Shown piece by piece: positions 16,792 through 27,068 of a stretch of DNA of 34,367 bases (its first letter is position 1; every line of letters begins with the position of its first letter). The DNA comes from Gammaproteobacteria bacterium (lineage in GTDB: Bacteria > Pseudomonadota > Gammaproteobacteria > Arenicellales > Poriferihabitantaceae): NCBI GenBank assembly GCA_022822625.1, contig JAJEAV010000042.1, positions 1-34,367 of the forward strand, read 5' to 3'. Position numbers and translations under genes: made by a program. The notes beneath the pieces were generated by a model. That model did no database searches. It was not told the DNA's origin and saw only the letters and a program-made list of their open reading frames with translations.

Positions 16792-17976
16792 TCAATGATT
16801 GGCGACTTGTTCAAACTTGCCGTTTTTCACTTCCATTTCGAAATACGAACCGGAAGATTCACCCGGGCCAATCAGTTCAACAGCAGACGCACCAACATAG
16901 TCTACATCCCCCCCGCCGGCGATGATTTCGAGTGCTTTTGCGAGTTCTCCAGGATAGATTTTTTCGCCCGGAGCATTGGCTACTTTTTCGACATGGTTCT
17001 TAAAGTCAGCGCTATTGGCTGAACCGGCAGACTGCATTGCCAGCAATATCAGGGCTGATGCATCATAGGCTTCAGCCACAAAAGGGCCAGATGCGTTAAA
17101 GCTTGACCCGGCGAGTTCCGACAACATGGTGGCTCCGGGACTGTCCGTTCCGGGGCGAGTGCCGAACGACCCATTTATATCAGCACCAAAGGCATCCGTC
17201 AGAGACTCCCCGATCATGCCGTCTGGAAGCATGAAGACACTGAAGGCACCATTATCAAGAGAGGCCTGAATAATGCCTTTTCCACCTTGATCAAGATAGC
17301 CAATGACGACCAATACCTCTCCGCCTGCCGAGGCCAGCGTTGCAACCTCGGCAGAGTAATCTGCCTTGCCGTCTTCATGCGATACGGAAGCGGTTATTTC
17401 ACCGCCAGCCGCACTATAGGCAGATTGAAAACTGTCTGCCAACCCTTTGCCGTAGTCGTTATTGGTATAGGTTACGGCAACGGACTTGATGCCACGATTG
17501 CCGAGAACACCTGCCATCACCTGGCCTTGTCTGGCATCAGAAGGAGCGGTTCGGAAAAACAGGCCATTGTCCTCGGCCGTAGAAAGTGCCGGAGTGGTTG
17601 CCGAGGGTGAGATCATGACTATGCCGTTCGGTATTGCAACATTATTCAATACTGCGGTGGTTACTCCCGAGCAGTTTGCGCCATTGATGGCTGCTACACC
17701 ATCGGAAGTGATCAAGCGCTCGGCAGCGGCTGTCGCAGCTGCTGCATCGACACAGGTGCCATCTCCGCGAATGGCCTCAACTGAATGCCCGCCGAGAAGC
17801 ATCCCGCTATCGGAAACTTCGCTTATTGCGAGTTCACCGCCGGCAGCGATATCGGGAGCTAATGACTCGATTGGGCCGGTGAAGCCCATCAGAATACCGA
17901 TTTTTACATTGTTGGCACTGGCAACACTACCTGACAGTGCAATAGCGATAACACTATAGATTAATTTTTTCATCAT
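16792..17976 (-). CDS. livK: Periplasmic LIV-type substrate-binding protein
   Basis: The 394-aa protein starts at ATG 17976 with an AGAGGG Shine-Dalgarno 7 nt upstream. MMKKLIYSVIAIALSGSVASA is a classic Sec signal peptide with cleavage after residue 21. The mature part has the type I periplasmic-binding fold: VKIGILMGFTGPIESLAPDIAAGGELAI, then NCSGVTTAVLNN, VMISPSATTPALS and VAVTYTNNDYGKGLADSF. It is the first gene of the LIV operon and delivers ligand to LivHMGF. The ligand may be a branched-chain amino acid, but this family also binds amides, urea and other small molecules. The pocket residues were not resolved here. Confidence 0.92.
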   Translation of the reverse strand: MMKKLIYSVIAIALSGSVASANNVKIGILMGFTGPIESLAPDIAAGGELAISEVSDSGMLLGGHSVEAIRGDGTCVDAAAATAAAERLITSDGVAAINGANCSGVTTAVLNNVAIPNGIVMISPSATTPALSTAEDNGLFFRTAPSDARQGQVMAGVLGNRGIKSVAVTYTNNDYGKGLADSFQSAYSAAGGEITASVSHEDGKADYSAEVATLASAGGEVLVVIGYLDQGGKGIIQASLDNGAFSVFMLPDGMIGESLTDAFGADINGSFGTRPGTDSPGATMLSELAGSSFNASGPFVAEAYDASALILLAMQSAGSANSADFKNHVEKVANAPGEKIYPGELAKALEIIAGGGDVDYVGASAVELIGPGESSGSYFEMEVKNGKFEQVANH

Positions 17977-18475
17977 GGGCTTGCCCTCTTAGCGTTTTGT
18001 ACTGGTTAATTGAATGTTAAGACTGACTTTCGTCCTGGCTCTTGCACTATTGTATGTCAATGTAGGCTAGACTCCAAATTGATGGTGGCAGTTGAAACCA
18101 GATTGATGCCCTGTCTCCAGGTGTTTTGTGCAGATGTTTCTGACGGTAATTTCCGGCATCGAAACTTCACCTTCACGAGTCGAAATTGCCGATAAAAATA
18201 CAGGCAATTGTTCAAACCGCTTCGTAGAAACCCTCACATTTCTGGAAACACTCCAACAAAAACATTTCGGATATTTATATGGTATTCGATTGCCAAAGAT
18301 ATTATGATAGGGGTGTTTGCCGAATTGATGATGGCAAGATGTAATGCGATAGACCTGAAAGATAGTCCATCCATTCGACATATACAAGCATATTGCATTT
18401 TCTATTCAGGAACAGACGCTGCAATAGAACAGCGTATTCAGACAAATTGTTTTATTTGATGGGAGGAACTAAATC
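17977..18475. other. Divergent regulatory region between livK and the TRAP operon, no gene seen
   Basis: About 500 bp with no credible protein; a 106-codon minus-strand frame at 18067-18387 is low-complexity and lacks family features. It must hold the promoters of both operons. A weak minus-strand -10 candidate TACAAT lies at 18049-18054 (18054 being its 5' end). A near-identical 14-base direct repeat, AATTGATGRTGGCA, occurs at 18077-18090 and 18323-18336. A strong GGGAGG Shine-Dalgarno ends the region before dctP. Confidence 0.5.
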
Positions 18476-19579
18476 ATGTTCAAATTCATAAAGTCTCTAT
18501 CCGTAGCGATAGTTGGTATAGCCCTGATGGCTTCACAATCTGCATTCGCGGAAGTTGTTATCAAGGTTCAGTCAGTTTTGCCAACCAAGGCGGATGAAAT
18601 CGTAATGGTCAAGGATTTTGCCGCAAACGTAGCAGCTCTGACCAATGGTGAAGTCAAAATCGAGGTTCTGCCCGATGGTGCCGTTGTTAGCGGACGCGAC
18701 ATTCTAAATGCAGTGGATACAGGTCTTGTAGATGCGGGTTTTGCATGGACTCACTATTGGTCTGGCCAACATCCTGCTGCAATGCTGTTTGGTTCTCCCG
18801 TAGCCGGTGCCGGAGTAGGTATCGACAATATTGCCTTTATTTCCTGGTTCATGAATGGTGGTGGCAAGGAACTCTATGACCGCCTGTGGGATGAAATGGG
18901 CTTGAATATCCATGGTCTCATGCTTCAGCCGGTTGGACCGGAAGCTCTGGGGTGGTTCAAGGAACCGATAAACAGCATGGAGGATTTCAGAAAATACCGT
19001 TTTCGCACCCCCCCGGGTATTCCGGGTCAGACCTATAAGGATATCGGAGTTGCTTCGGTAGCGATGGGTGGTGGAGATATTCTCCCTGCTCTGGAAAAAG
19101 GAACAATTGATGCTGCCGAATGGTGCTGCCCGAAACCCGACAGTGTGTTCGGTTTCCAGAAAGTCCTGAAGCACTACTACTTGCAGGGTCTCCATCAGGT
19201 TGTCGTGAATGCAGACATGTACATCAATGGTGACGTCTGGAACAGTCTGACCGCAGACCAGCAAAGAGCCATGGAGATTGCTGCTGATGCATCCCTGATT
19301 CGCTCCCTGAGTTACCGGATTTATGAAAACGGCAAGGCACTCAAGGATTTAACCGAGAATCACGGTGTAATCCTGCATGACACGCCTGCAGACTACTTTC
19401 CGGAGTACATGAACGCAGCTCGGGCAAGCCTTGAGAAAAACGCTGCAGAAAATGAATTTTTTGCAGAAGTATGGAACTCCCAGAAAGAGTTTGCCAAAAT
19501 TGCCGTGCCATTCTGGGCAGGGGCACAATCGTCCAACGCACAGCTTGGACAGGCATTCGCTAAATCCTTGCAGAACTGA
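18476..19579 (+). CDS. dctP: TRAP transporter periplasmic substrate-binding protein DctP (candidate HpsK)
   Basis: The 367-aa protein is preceded by GGGAGG nine nt before ATG 18476. Residues 1-25 (ending MASQSAFA) are a Sec signal peptide. The mature protein follows the DctP/TAXI-like pattern of TRAP binding proteins of the mannitol/2-oxoacid-type branch: VIKVQSVLPTKADEIVMVKDFAANV, FRKYRFRTPPGIPGQTYKDIGVASVAMGGGDILPALEKGTIDAAEW and the carboxylate-site Arg in YRFRTPP. Directly downstream genes encode the TRAP membrane subunits and an HpsN-type dehydrogenase, so the predicted ligand is DHPS or a related hydroxy-sulfonate. That ligand is inferred from context only. Confidence 0.92.
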   Translation: MFKFIKSLSVAIVGIALMASQSAFAEVVIKVQSVLPTKADEIVMVKDFAANVAALTNGEVKIEVLPDGAVVSGRDILNAVDTGLVDAGFAWTHYWSGQHPAAMLFGSPVAGAGVGIDNIAFISWFMNGGGKELYDRLWDEMGLNIHGLMLQPVGPEALGWFKEPINSMEDFRKYRFRTPPGIPGQTYKDIGVASVAMGGGDILPALEKGTIDAAEWCCPKPDSVFGFQKVLKHYYLQGLHQVVVNADMYINGDVWNSLTADQQRAMEIAADASLIRSLSYRIYENGKALKDLTENHGVILHDTPADYFPEYMNAARASLEKNAAENEFFAEVWNSQKEFAKIAVPFWAGAQSSNAQLGQAFAKSLQN

Positions 19580-19605
19580 CGACCTGCGTCATTGCAGTTA
19601 TCGGC

Positions 19606-19647
19606 CCCCTTGGGCCAGGAAGACCTCCGCTTCCCTGGTCCAAGGGG
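19606..19647 (+). terminator. Strong intercistronic hairpin between dctP and dctQ
   Basis: A 14-bp stem, 19606-19619 (CCCCTTGGGCCAGG) with 19634-19647 (CCTGGTCCAAGGGG), pairs fully in RNA with one G-U. It can extend by three more pairs past a bulged C. It is followed by TTTCGTT, a short imperfect U-tract. The position right after the binding-protein gene is where TRAP and ABC operons often carry an attenuating or stabilising hairpin. Confidence 0.75.
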
Positions 19648-19681
19648 TTTCGTTCGGTATTTCTACGTACAGGGTTGACCC

Positions 19682-20292
19682 ATGTCTAGTGACCCGGAAA
19701 TTTCCGAGCTGGATATAACCGACGAATTGATCGCTGAAAGGCGAGCTGGCGGCAGTGAAATGCCCCCGGATATGCCCGCATGGATGGCGGCGGCAATTAT
19801 CAATATCGATCGTTTCAGTCACTGGATCGGACGTATCGTCTGCTGGCTACTTGTCCCGATGTGTCTGGCAATGGTTTACGAAGTCATTGCCCGGAAGTTT
19901 TTTATCGCCCCTACCATGTGGGCCTATGACGTCAGCCGTATGCTTTATGGTGCGTTATTCACTCTCGGGGCAGGATATGCACTGTATCGGGGGATACACA
20001 TACGAGCCGACTTTTTGTACCGCAACTGGCCATCCAAAGCGCAAGGAACAGTTGATGCCTTGCTCTATTTATTGTTTTATTTCCCGGGCTTGCTGGTTTT
20101 CATGTGGATGTCGGTTGACTATGCATGGCTCGCCATCTCAAAAGGAGAGCGTGGCATGGATACTGCGTGGATGCCGTATATGGGGCCGATCAAGAGTGCC
20201 TTACCCGTCGGCATTCTTTTCCTGTTGATTCAGGGTGTTTCCGAGTTTCTTAAAAGTTATTATGCGGCTACACGTGGCAGGTGGCCTGACGA

Positions 20293-20296
<4 letters not shown>
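19682..20296 (+). CDS. dctQ: TRAP transporter small membrane subunit DctQ
   Basis: The 204-aa protein has a cytoplasmic N-tail of about 45 residues and four predicted membrane helices (about IGRIVCWLLVPMCLAMVYEVIARKFF, MLYGALFTLGAGYALY, LLYLLFYFPGLLVFMWM and ALPVGILFLLIQGVSEFL). WAYDVSRMLYGALFTLGAGYALYRGIHIRADFLY is the DctQ signature of the TRAP large-Q branch. Its last four bases overlap the DctM start (ATGA). It joins DctM to form the sodium-coupled TRAP permease. Confidence 0.92.
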
Positions 20297-22981
<2,685 letters not shown>

Positions 22982-23013
22982 ATTCCTTCACCGATCCGGT
23001 GGCACGATCCATC

Positions 23014-23772
23014 ATGAATCAATTTTCCCTTGAAGGGAAAAGCTTCATTGTTACAGGCGCAAGTTCAGGGATAGGCAAGGCTGCGAGCCGGTTTCTGGCT
23101 GAGGCCGGAGCACGGGTCATCTGCGTTGCCAGGCGTCGTGAACCACTTGATGACCTGGTTGCAACGATCAATAATGAAGGGGGCAAGGCTTCACGATTGG
23201 TCGCGGACTTGTCAGTCCTTGAAGACCTGTCTGATATCGCAAGTTCCTGTAAGAAGATATACAGCCCCATTCATGGTCTGGTTAATGCAGCGGGGGTTAA
23301 CCTCAGACAATCTGTAGATGACATAACCATTGAAAGCTGGCAGTCAACCCTGAACATCAATCTGGCAGCTCCGTTTTTCTTCTCGCGAGAATTTGTTTCG
23401 CAAATGAAGGCAGCAGGTTATGGGAGAATTATCAATTTTGCGTCATTACAGTCGGTTCGTGCGTTTCCGAATGGATTGGCTTATGGCGCATCAAAGGGTG
23501 GGATTTGCCAACTTACGCGGGCAATGGCAGAGGCGTGGTCACACAGTTCGGTCACCTGCAATGCAATTGCACCGGGATTCTTCCCGACGGAATTAACCGA
23601 GCCGGTATTTTCAGATTCTGCGGTTCGACAGTGGGCAGCTGATCAGACTCTTATTGGCAGGAACGGGGAAATGGAAGACCTCTCCGGAGCCTTGATTTTT
23701 CTGGCATCGGAAGCATCGAAATACATAACAGGACAAGTGCTGTTTGTCGATGGGGGATTTACTGCAAGGTAG
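23014..23772 (+). CDS. Short-chain dehydrogenase/reductase, candidate DHPS 2-dehydrogenase (HpsO/P-type role)
   Basis: ATG 23014 is preferred (252 aa), preceded by GGTGG about 11 nt upstream. The protein is a classical SDR: NAD(P)-binding TGASSGIG at 14-21, NAAG at 91-94, and active-site Ser144, Tyr157 and Lys161 (NFASLQS, LAYGASK), ending LFVDGGFTAR. ICVARRREPL after beta-2 gives Arg residues consistent with NADP use, though this is not decisive. It begins 32 bp after hpsN. In described DHPS clusters, two dehydrogenases beside HpsN interconvert DHPS enantiomers through the 2-oxo compound; this gene and the next are the natural candidates. Confidence 0.85.
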   Translation: MNQFSLEGKSFIVTGASSGIGKAASRFLAEAGARVICVARRREPLDDLVATINNEGGKASRLVADLSVLEDLSDIASSCKKIYSPIHGLVNAAGVNLRQSVDDITIESWQSTLNINLAAPFFFSREFVSQMKAAGYGRIINFASLQSVRAFPNGLAYGASKGGICQLTRAMAEAWSHSSVTCNAIAPGFFPTELTEPVFSDSAVRQWAADQTLIGRNGEMEDLSGALIFLASEASKYITGQVLFVDGGFTAR

Positions 23773-23900
23773 AGGGTTGGAAATGGTTGACATCCGATGG
23801 ACCCCGATACTTTAACCCGATTGACAAACTGCTCTGGCAACCCTTGATGTCATTCCCTGTTGTCAAGTTCGCGACATGAATTTGCAAATAGCCCTTTGAG

Positions 23901-23906
23901 TATAAT
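23901..23906 (+). promoter_or_regulatory. Candidate -10 box upstream of the zinc alcohol dehydrogenase
   Basis: A perfect TATAAT lies in the 176-bp gap before the dehydrogenase, 42 bp ahead of its ATG. The -35 is poor (best candidates near 23877-23886). It could give the last cassette gene its own promoter in addition to read-through. Confidence 0.35.
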
Positions 23907-23948
23907 ATTGAAACGCGTTTTTTCTTTGTGCAAACAGTGGGGTGAGAT

Positions 23949-24935
23949 ATGAAGGCGCTGGTCTTTACTGCCGAGCAGGAGATGACTTACCGCGAGGAAC
24001 CGGAACCCGAAGTGGGGCAGGGGGACTCGCTGGTCAAAATTCAGAGTGTCGGAATCTGCGGTTCTGACATGCATGCCTATCTGGGGCATGATGAGCGTCG
24101 GATTCCCCCCCTTATCCTGGGGCATGAAGCTGTGGGTACGGTTATGGAAGGGTCCAGACCTGGCAGTCGTGTGGTACTGAACCCCCTGATTACCTGCATG
24201 CAGTGTGACTATTGCTTGTCGGGAAGACAAAATCTCTGTGCCGAGCGTGATCTGATTGGCATGTATCGCCCGGGTGCATTTGCTGAAATGATCGCAATTC
24301 CTGAACGAAACCTGATTGAAGTGCCGGAAGGAATGGATGCTGACAAGGCTGCACTTACCGAGCCAGGGGCTACTGCGATTCATGCCGTAAATCTTGCCGA
24401 ACGGTCGGTTTCACGGCCAATCAGCGAAACCAGGTCCCTTGTTATTGGTGCGGGTTCTGTCGGGTTATTGACTGCTCTTATGCTCAACGACAAGGGTGCG
24501 CGAACGGAAATTTCGGAAACCAATCCACTTCGACGTCAAACTGTAATGGAACATACGGAATGTTCCGTGTTTGATCCGATTGACAGTCCACCAGACAAAG
24601 AGACCTATGATGTGGTGTTTGATGCGGTAGGCAATGCCAGAACCCGTAATACTGCAGTGGATTGTGTTCGGCCGGGTGGTGTTGTGGTACATATTGGCCT
24701 CATGGACAATGAAGGTCAGCTGGATATTCGTCGTATGACACTCCAGGAAATTACCTTCATCGGCTGCTATACGTATTCTCCTGTTGATCTTCGGGTTACC
24801 CTTGAAAAACTGCATAGTGGAGCCTTGGGGTCCCTTGACTGGATTTCACCGAGGCCACTAGACAGTGGAGCAGAAGCATTCAAGCAGATTTTCGAGGGAA
24901 AATGCGCCGCTCCCAAAGTGGTTCTTCAGGTCTGA
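23949..24935 (+). CDS. Zinc-dependent alcohol dehydrogenase (MDR family), candidate DHPS dehydrogenase
   Basis: The 328-aa protein starts at ATG 23949 with a GGTGAG just upstream. Catalytic zinc ligands are Cys37 (GICGSDMHAY), His59-Glu60 (GHEAVG) and the Glu of LTEPGATAIHAV. The structural zinc loop has four Cys, at 83, 86, 89 and 97 (CMQCDYCLSGRQNLC). The Rossmann segment is SLVIGAGSVGLLTALML. At 328 residues it is somewhat shorter than the usual 340-350 of this sorbitol/threonine dehydrogenase-like class. It closes the plus-strand cassette and, with the SDR, matches the two dehydrogenases (HpsO/HpsP) described with HpsN. Which of the two it corresponds to cannot be said from sequence alone. 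Confidence 0.85.
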   Translation: MKALVFTAEQEMTYREEPEPEVGQGDSLVKIQSVGICGSDMHAYLGHDERRIPPLILGHEAVGTVMEGSRPGSRVVLNPLITCMQCDYCLSGRQNLCAERDLIGMYRPGAFAEMIAIPERNLIEVPEGMDADKAALTEPGATAIHAVNLAERSVSRPISETRSLVIGAGSVGLLTALMLNDKGARTEISETNPLRRQTVMEHTECSVFDPIDSPPDKETYDVVFDAVGNARTRNTAVDCVRPGGVVVHIGLMDNEGQLDIRRMTLQEITFIGCYTYSPVDLRVTLEKLHSGALGSLDWISPRPLDSGAEAFKQIFEGKCAAPKVVLQV

Positions 24936-25026
24936 TTCTGATGATGGGGTTTTTTCAGCAAGAGAAGCTAGTGCCTGGTGGTACAAGCTTTGCACCAGTG
25001 ACCAGCATGTCTCCTCTGAGGTGAAA

Positions 25027-25803
25027 TCACAGGGATTGCACCAAATGCCCGCCATCGACAGGTATCACTGCACCATTGATAAAACTACCGGCATCACTGA
25101 CCAGCATTAGTAGCGGAATATTCAGTTCATGCATCTTTCCGGTTCGACCAGCAGGTGTTTTTTCAATGTATGCAATCCCGGCATCAGAGTCCAGGTATTG
25201 ACGGTTCATATCTGTTCTGAAGTAGCCGGGACAGAGTGCATTTACTCGAATTCCCCGGGGTCCAAGCTCCAGTGCCATACTCTTGGTAAGCTGGATAACT
25301 CCGGCTTTTGAGACCGAATAGACCGCTTGTCCGAAGCCCGGCCGCATTCCAAGAATAGAGGCAATATTCACGATACAGCCTTCTTGTTTTTCCAGCATAT
25401 ACCGAGAAGCCAGCTGTGAAAGCTGAAACATTCCGTGCAAATTGGTTTCCATGACTTCGGACCAGAGTTGTTTCCTGATTTCTGTGAAACGGGCTGAATG
25501 CGTAATTCCTGCATTATTGACCAGAATATCGATCGATCCCAAAGTGTTGACCACAAAGTCAATGGCACTGGTAATTGATGGGCCGCTTTGCACATCGATT
25601 TCGACTGACAGAGTTCTATTTGATAAGCTAGAAGCAATATGATCAAGTTTGTCCGGACTTCGGCCTGAAATTACAACAGTTGCCCCCGCTTGATCAAGCA
25701 CATGTGCAAAATGGGCACCCAGACCGCCTGATGCACCAGTGACCAGGGCAACCCGACCCGCAAGATCAAGGAGGTCAATGGAAGAGGGAAGATCAGGATT
25801 CAT
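25027..25803 (-). CDS. Short-chain dehydrogenase/reductase, 3-oxoacyl-ACP-reductase/gluconate-dehydrogenase-like
   Basis: The start is set at ATG 25803 (258 aa, MNPDLPSSIDLLDLAGRVAL); ATG 25818 adds five residues, and neither has a clear Shine-Dalgarno. The open frame continues upstream into the tRNA gene, which is not coding. Classical SDR motifs are TGASGGLG at 22-29, NNAG at 96-99, and Ser149, Tyr162 and Lys166 (VNIASILG, YSVSK), ending VIPVDGGHLVQSL. It lies 28 bp downstream of the tRNA-Arg on the same strand, so it may share its transcript. It is convergent to the zinc dehydrogenase. The substrate is unknown; proximity to the DHPS cassette may be coincidental. Confidence 0.85.
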   Translation of the reverse strand: MNPDLPSSIDLLDLAGRVALVTGASGGLGAHFAHVLDQAGATVVISGRSPDKLDHIASSLSNRTLSVEIDVQSGPSITSAIDFVVNTLGSIDILVNNAGITHSARFTEIRKQLWSEVMETNLHGMFQLSQLASRYMLEKQEGCIVNIASILGMRPGFGQAVYSVSKAGVIQLTKSMALELGPRGIRVNALCPGYFRTDMNRQYLDSDAGIAYIEKTPAGRTGKMHELNIPLLMLVSDAGSFINGAVIPVDGGHLVQSL

Positions 25804-25831
25804 GGAAGGAACAGGCATGTATGAGTTAATG

Positions 25832-26124
25832 TGGCGTCCCCGAGAGGATTCGAACCTCTGACCTGTCGCTTCATACCCGCCACAGTTTTCACTGCCAGTT
25901 GATGACTGTTTGGGGTCTGGACTATCTCTTGACCATGGGCACAATCGCCTGTAGGTCCCACCCGTTTAGTCTCTACACCTTCCGTCGCATGGCTTGGCTA
26001 GGGATTGCCATCGGCTTGAACCGTTAAGGTTTCCCCTAATTTGAGTGGATTCATGCAGGGAGTTTCCAACCCCGATGCCCAATTTTCAGGAGGCGACCGT
26101 TCTATCCTGCTGAACTACGGGGAC
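25832..26124 (-). tRNA. tRNA-Arg(CCU) interrupted by a group I intron in the anticodon loop
   Basis: Exon 1 is 26088-26124 (37 nt) and exon 2 is 25832-25871 (40 nt including encoded CCA). Joined, they give a perfect 77-nt cloverleaf: acceptor GTCCCCG with CGGGGAC, D-stem GTTC/GAAC, anticodon stem GTCGC/GCGAC with loop CTCCTAA (anticodon CCU, preceded by T33), variable loop AGGTC, T-arm AGAGG-TTCGAAT-CCTCT, discriminator G and CCA. The loop matches that of E. coli tRNA-Arg(CCU). It decodes AGG. The 216-nt insertion falls between U36 and A37. A possible -10 TAAAAT lies 12-17 nt upstream (plus-strand 26136-26141). Confidence 0.93.
25872..26087 (-). ncRNA. Group I (IC3-like) self-splicing intron within tRNA-Arg(CCU)
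   Basis: The 216-nt insertion has no ORF. It obeys group I boundary rules: the 5' exon ends in U and the intron ends in G. The core reads GGGGAAACCTTAACGG, then CTAGCCAAGCC, GGTGTAGAGACTA and GATAGTCCAGA, each with a close counterpart, as I recall the sequence, in the Azoarcus tRNA-Ile ribozyme (AAACCUAAGC, GAGCCAAGC, GGUGUAGAGACUA, CAUAGUCCAG). P7 forms between AGACTA (25967-25972) and TAGTCC (25919-25924). A P2 hairpin with a GAAA-containing loop follows the guide GGG (26078-26080), which can pair with the exon CCU. It should excise itself from the pre-tRNA using guanosine. Family assignment is firm; subgroup IC3 is by resemblance. Confidence 0.92.
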
Positions 26125-26383
26125 GCTTGAGCAGTATTTTACCAGAATAGGTATCGAGCAGATGATGTGCTTGCGCTTTACCTGTCAGGATTAATGAAGG
26201 ATGATTGCAAATATTGCAGTCATGCTGGTCATGGGGAACGACAAACACCGAAAAATGCTGTCCACTGCGAATATTGAATGAGTGGCTATTGGGGGGAATG
26301 TTGCTTGCTGTCGGCCAGGTATGGTTGGGAGGAAAGAATCCAGGGTGTGCCTTGAGAAAGGAGGCAGGATCGTTGTGTTCCAT
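26102..26383 (-). CDS. Possible small hypothetical protein (doubtful)
   Basis: A 93-codon frame from ATG 26383 ends inside the tRNA exon 1 region. Its middle (FFPPNHTWPTASNIPPNSHSF, then VPHDQHDCNICNHPSLILTGK) looks less random than typical shadow frames, with several His and a CNIC pair. I know no matching family, the Shine-Dalgarno is weak, and overlap with a tRNA on the same strand argues against it. Apart from this, 26125-26477 shows nothing recognisable except a possible tRNA -10 box. Confidence 0.25.
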   Translation of the reverse strand: MEHNDPASFLKAHPGFFPPNHTWPTASNIPPNSHSFNIRSGQHFSVFVVPHDQHDCNICNHPSLILTGKAQAHHLLDTYSGKILLKRPRSSAG

Positions 26384-26477
26384 TGTCGCACCCTTTCAGG
26401 CATGCAAGGTGCACCAGGTCATTGATGTTCGGGTAAAGCAACAGAGACTTAATCTCTGGATAGAGGGGTTGCCCTGA

Positions 26478-26984
26478 TCAATCTGTAATTCTACGATTGA
26501 GCAGGAAAAGCATGATACCCAGGATAACAATGGAAACTGCCGCATAAAATAGCGAGCCTCCATCCGATTCCCCCTCATGCAGGACCTCGACTCCCAAAGG
26601 AGTAAAGAGGTGGAAGAATACCGCTCCAGTCATGACGGCACTCGCCATAAGGCCACCATACTGATGGAATTTCTGACGCACTCCCTGGTTGCTCGACAAG
26701 TCAGACAGGCTTATTAATAGCCAGTAAATTGCCGGGGCAATCAGGACTAGCGAAGTGAGAATTTCAAAACTGCCTACGAGATAAGGCCCGAACTGGGTAA
26801 AAAACGTACCCAGCCACTCGAAAAATACCTCTCCCATCCAATCTCCAATCGTTCCAAATATATGTTGGGTGTCTGGGTGGTTTGTGAATTTATAGGGAAT
26901 GGAAGTCAGGAATACCCTGCAGATCCAGGCAACTATGCACCAACTGATTACAGGAATAACGAACTTCTTGAGGTTACTGTCCAT
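26478..26984 (-). CDS. DoxX-like conserved membrane protein
   Basis: The 168-aa protein starts at ATG 26984. Four hydrophobic segments are visible: VIPVISWCIVAWICRVFL, VGSFEILTSLVLIAPAIYWLLI, GGLMASAVMTGAVFFHLFTPLG and SLFYAAVSIVILGIMLFLL. The order GSxE, then a central helix ending HLFTPLG, then DGGSLFYAA is typical of small DoxX-like quinone-associated membrane proteins. The first half also has an extra soluble stretch. It is transcribed in the same direction as the Cys/Met PLP gene 84 bp upstream. Function is unknown. Confidence 0.75.
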   Translation of the reverse strand: MDSNLKKFVIPVISWCIVAWICRVFLTSIPYKFTNHPDTQHIFGTIGDWMGEVFFEWLGTFFTQFGPYLVGSFEILTSLVLIAPAIYWLLISLSDLSSNQGVRQKFHQYGGLMASAVMTGAVFFHLFTPLGVEVLHEGESDGGSLFYAAVSIVILGIMLFLLNRRITD

Positions 26985-27068
26985 TGTGTTTTGACATACA
27001 TCGGTTTTCAGGAAGAGATCGTATTATTGCACCTTGAAAACAATTTTCCTGGCTCAATTTCATTTGTC

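Noticed and set aside
18067..18387. 106-codon minus-strand ORF between livK and dctP
   Set aside because: No recognisable domain, no good Shine-Dalgarno, and odd composition; it lies where two promoters must be.
24975..24998. Hairpin CTGGTG...CACCAG between the convergent dehydrogenase genes as a terminator
   Set aside because: The stem is only 6 bp with a 12-nt loop and no U-tract on either side; too weak to annotate.
25818..25944. N-terminal extension of the minus-strand SDR reading into the tRNA region
   Set aside because: The extension overlaps the tRNA exon 2 and part of the intron and shows no SDR homology; the Rossmann start lies after ATG 25803.
25832..26124. Reading the locus as a broken tRNA pseudogene or a tmRNA
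   Set aside because: Exact splicing restores all stems without a mismatch and the insert has group I core sequences; there is no tmRNA tag reading frame or tmRNA-like acceptor domain.
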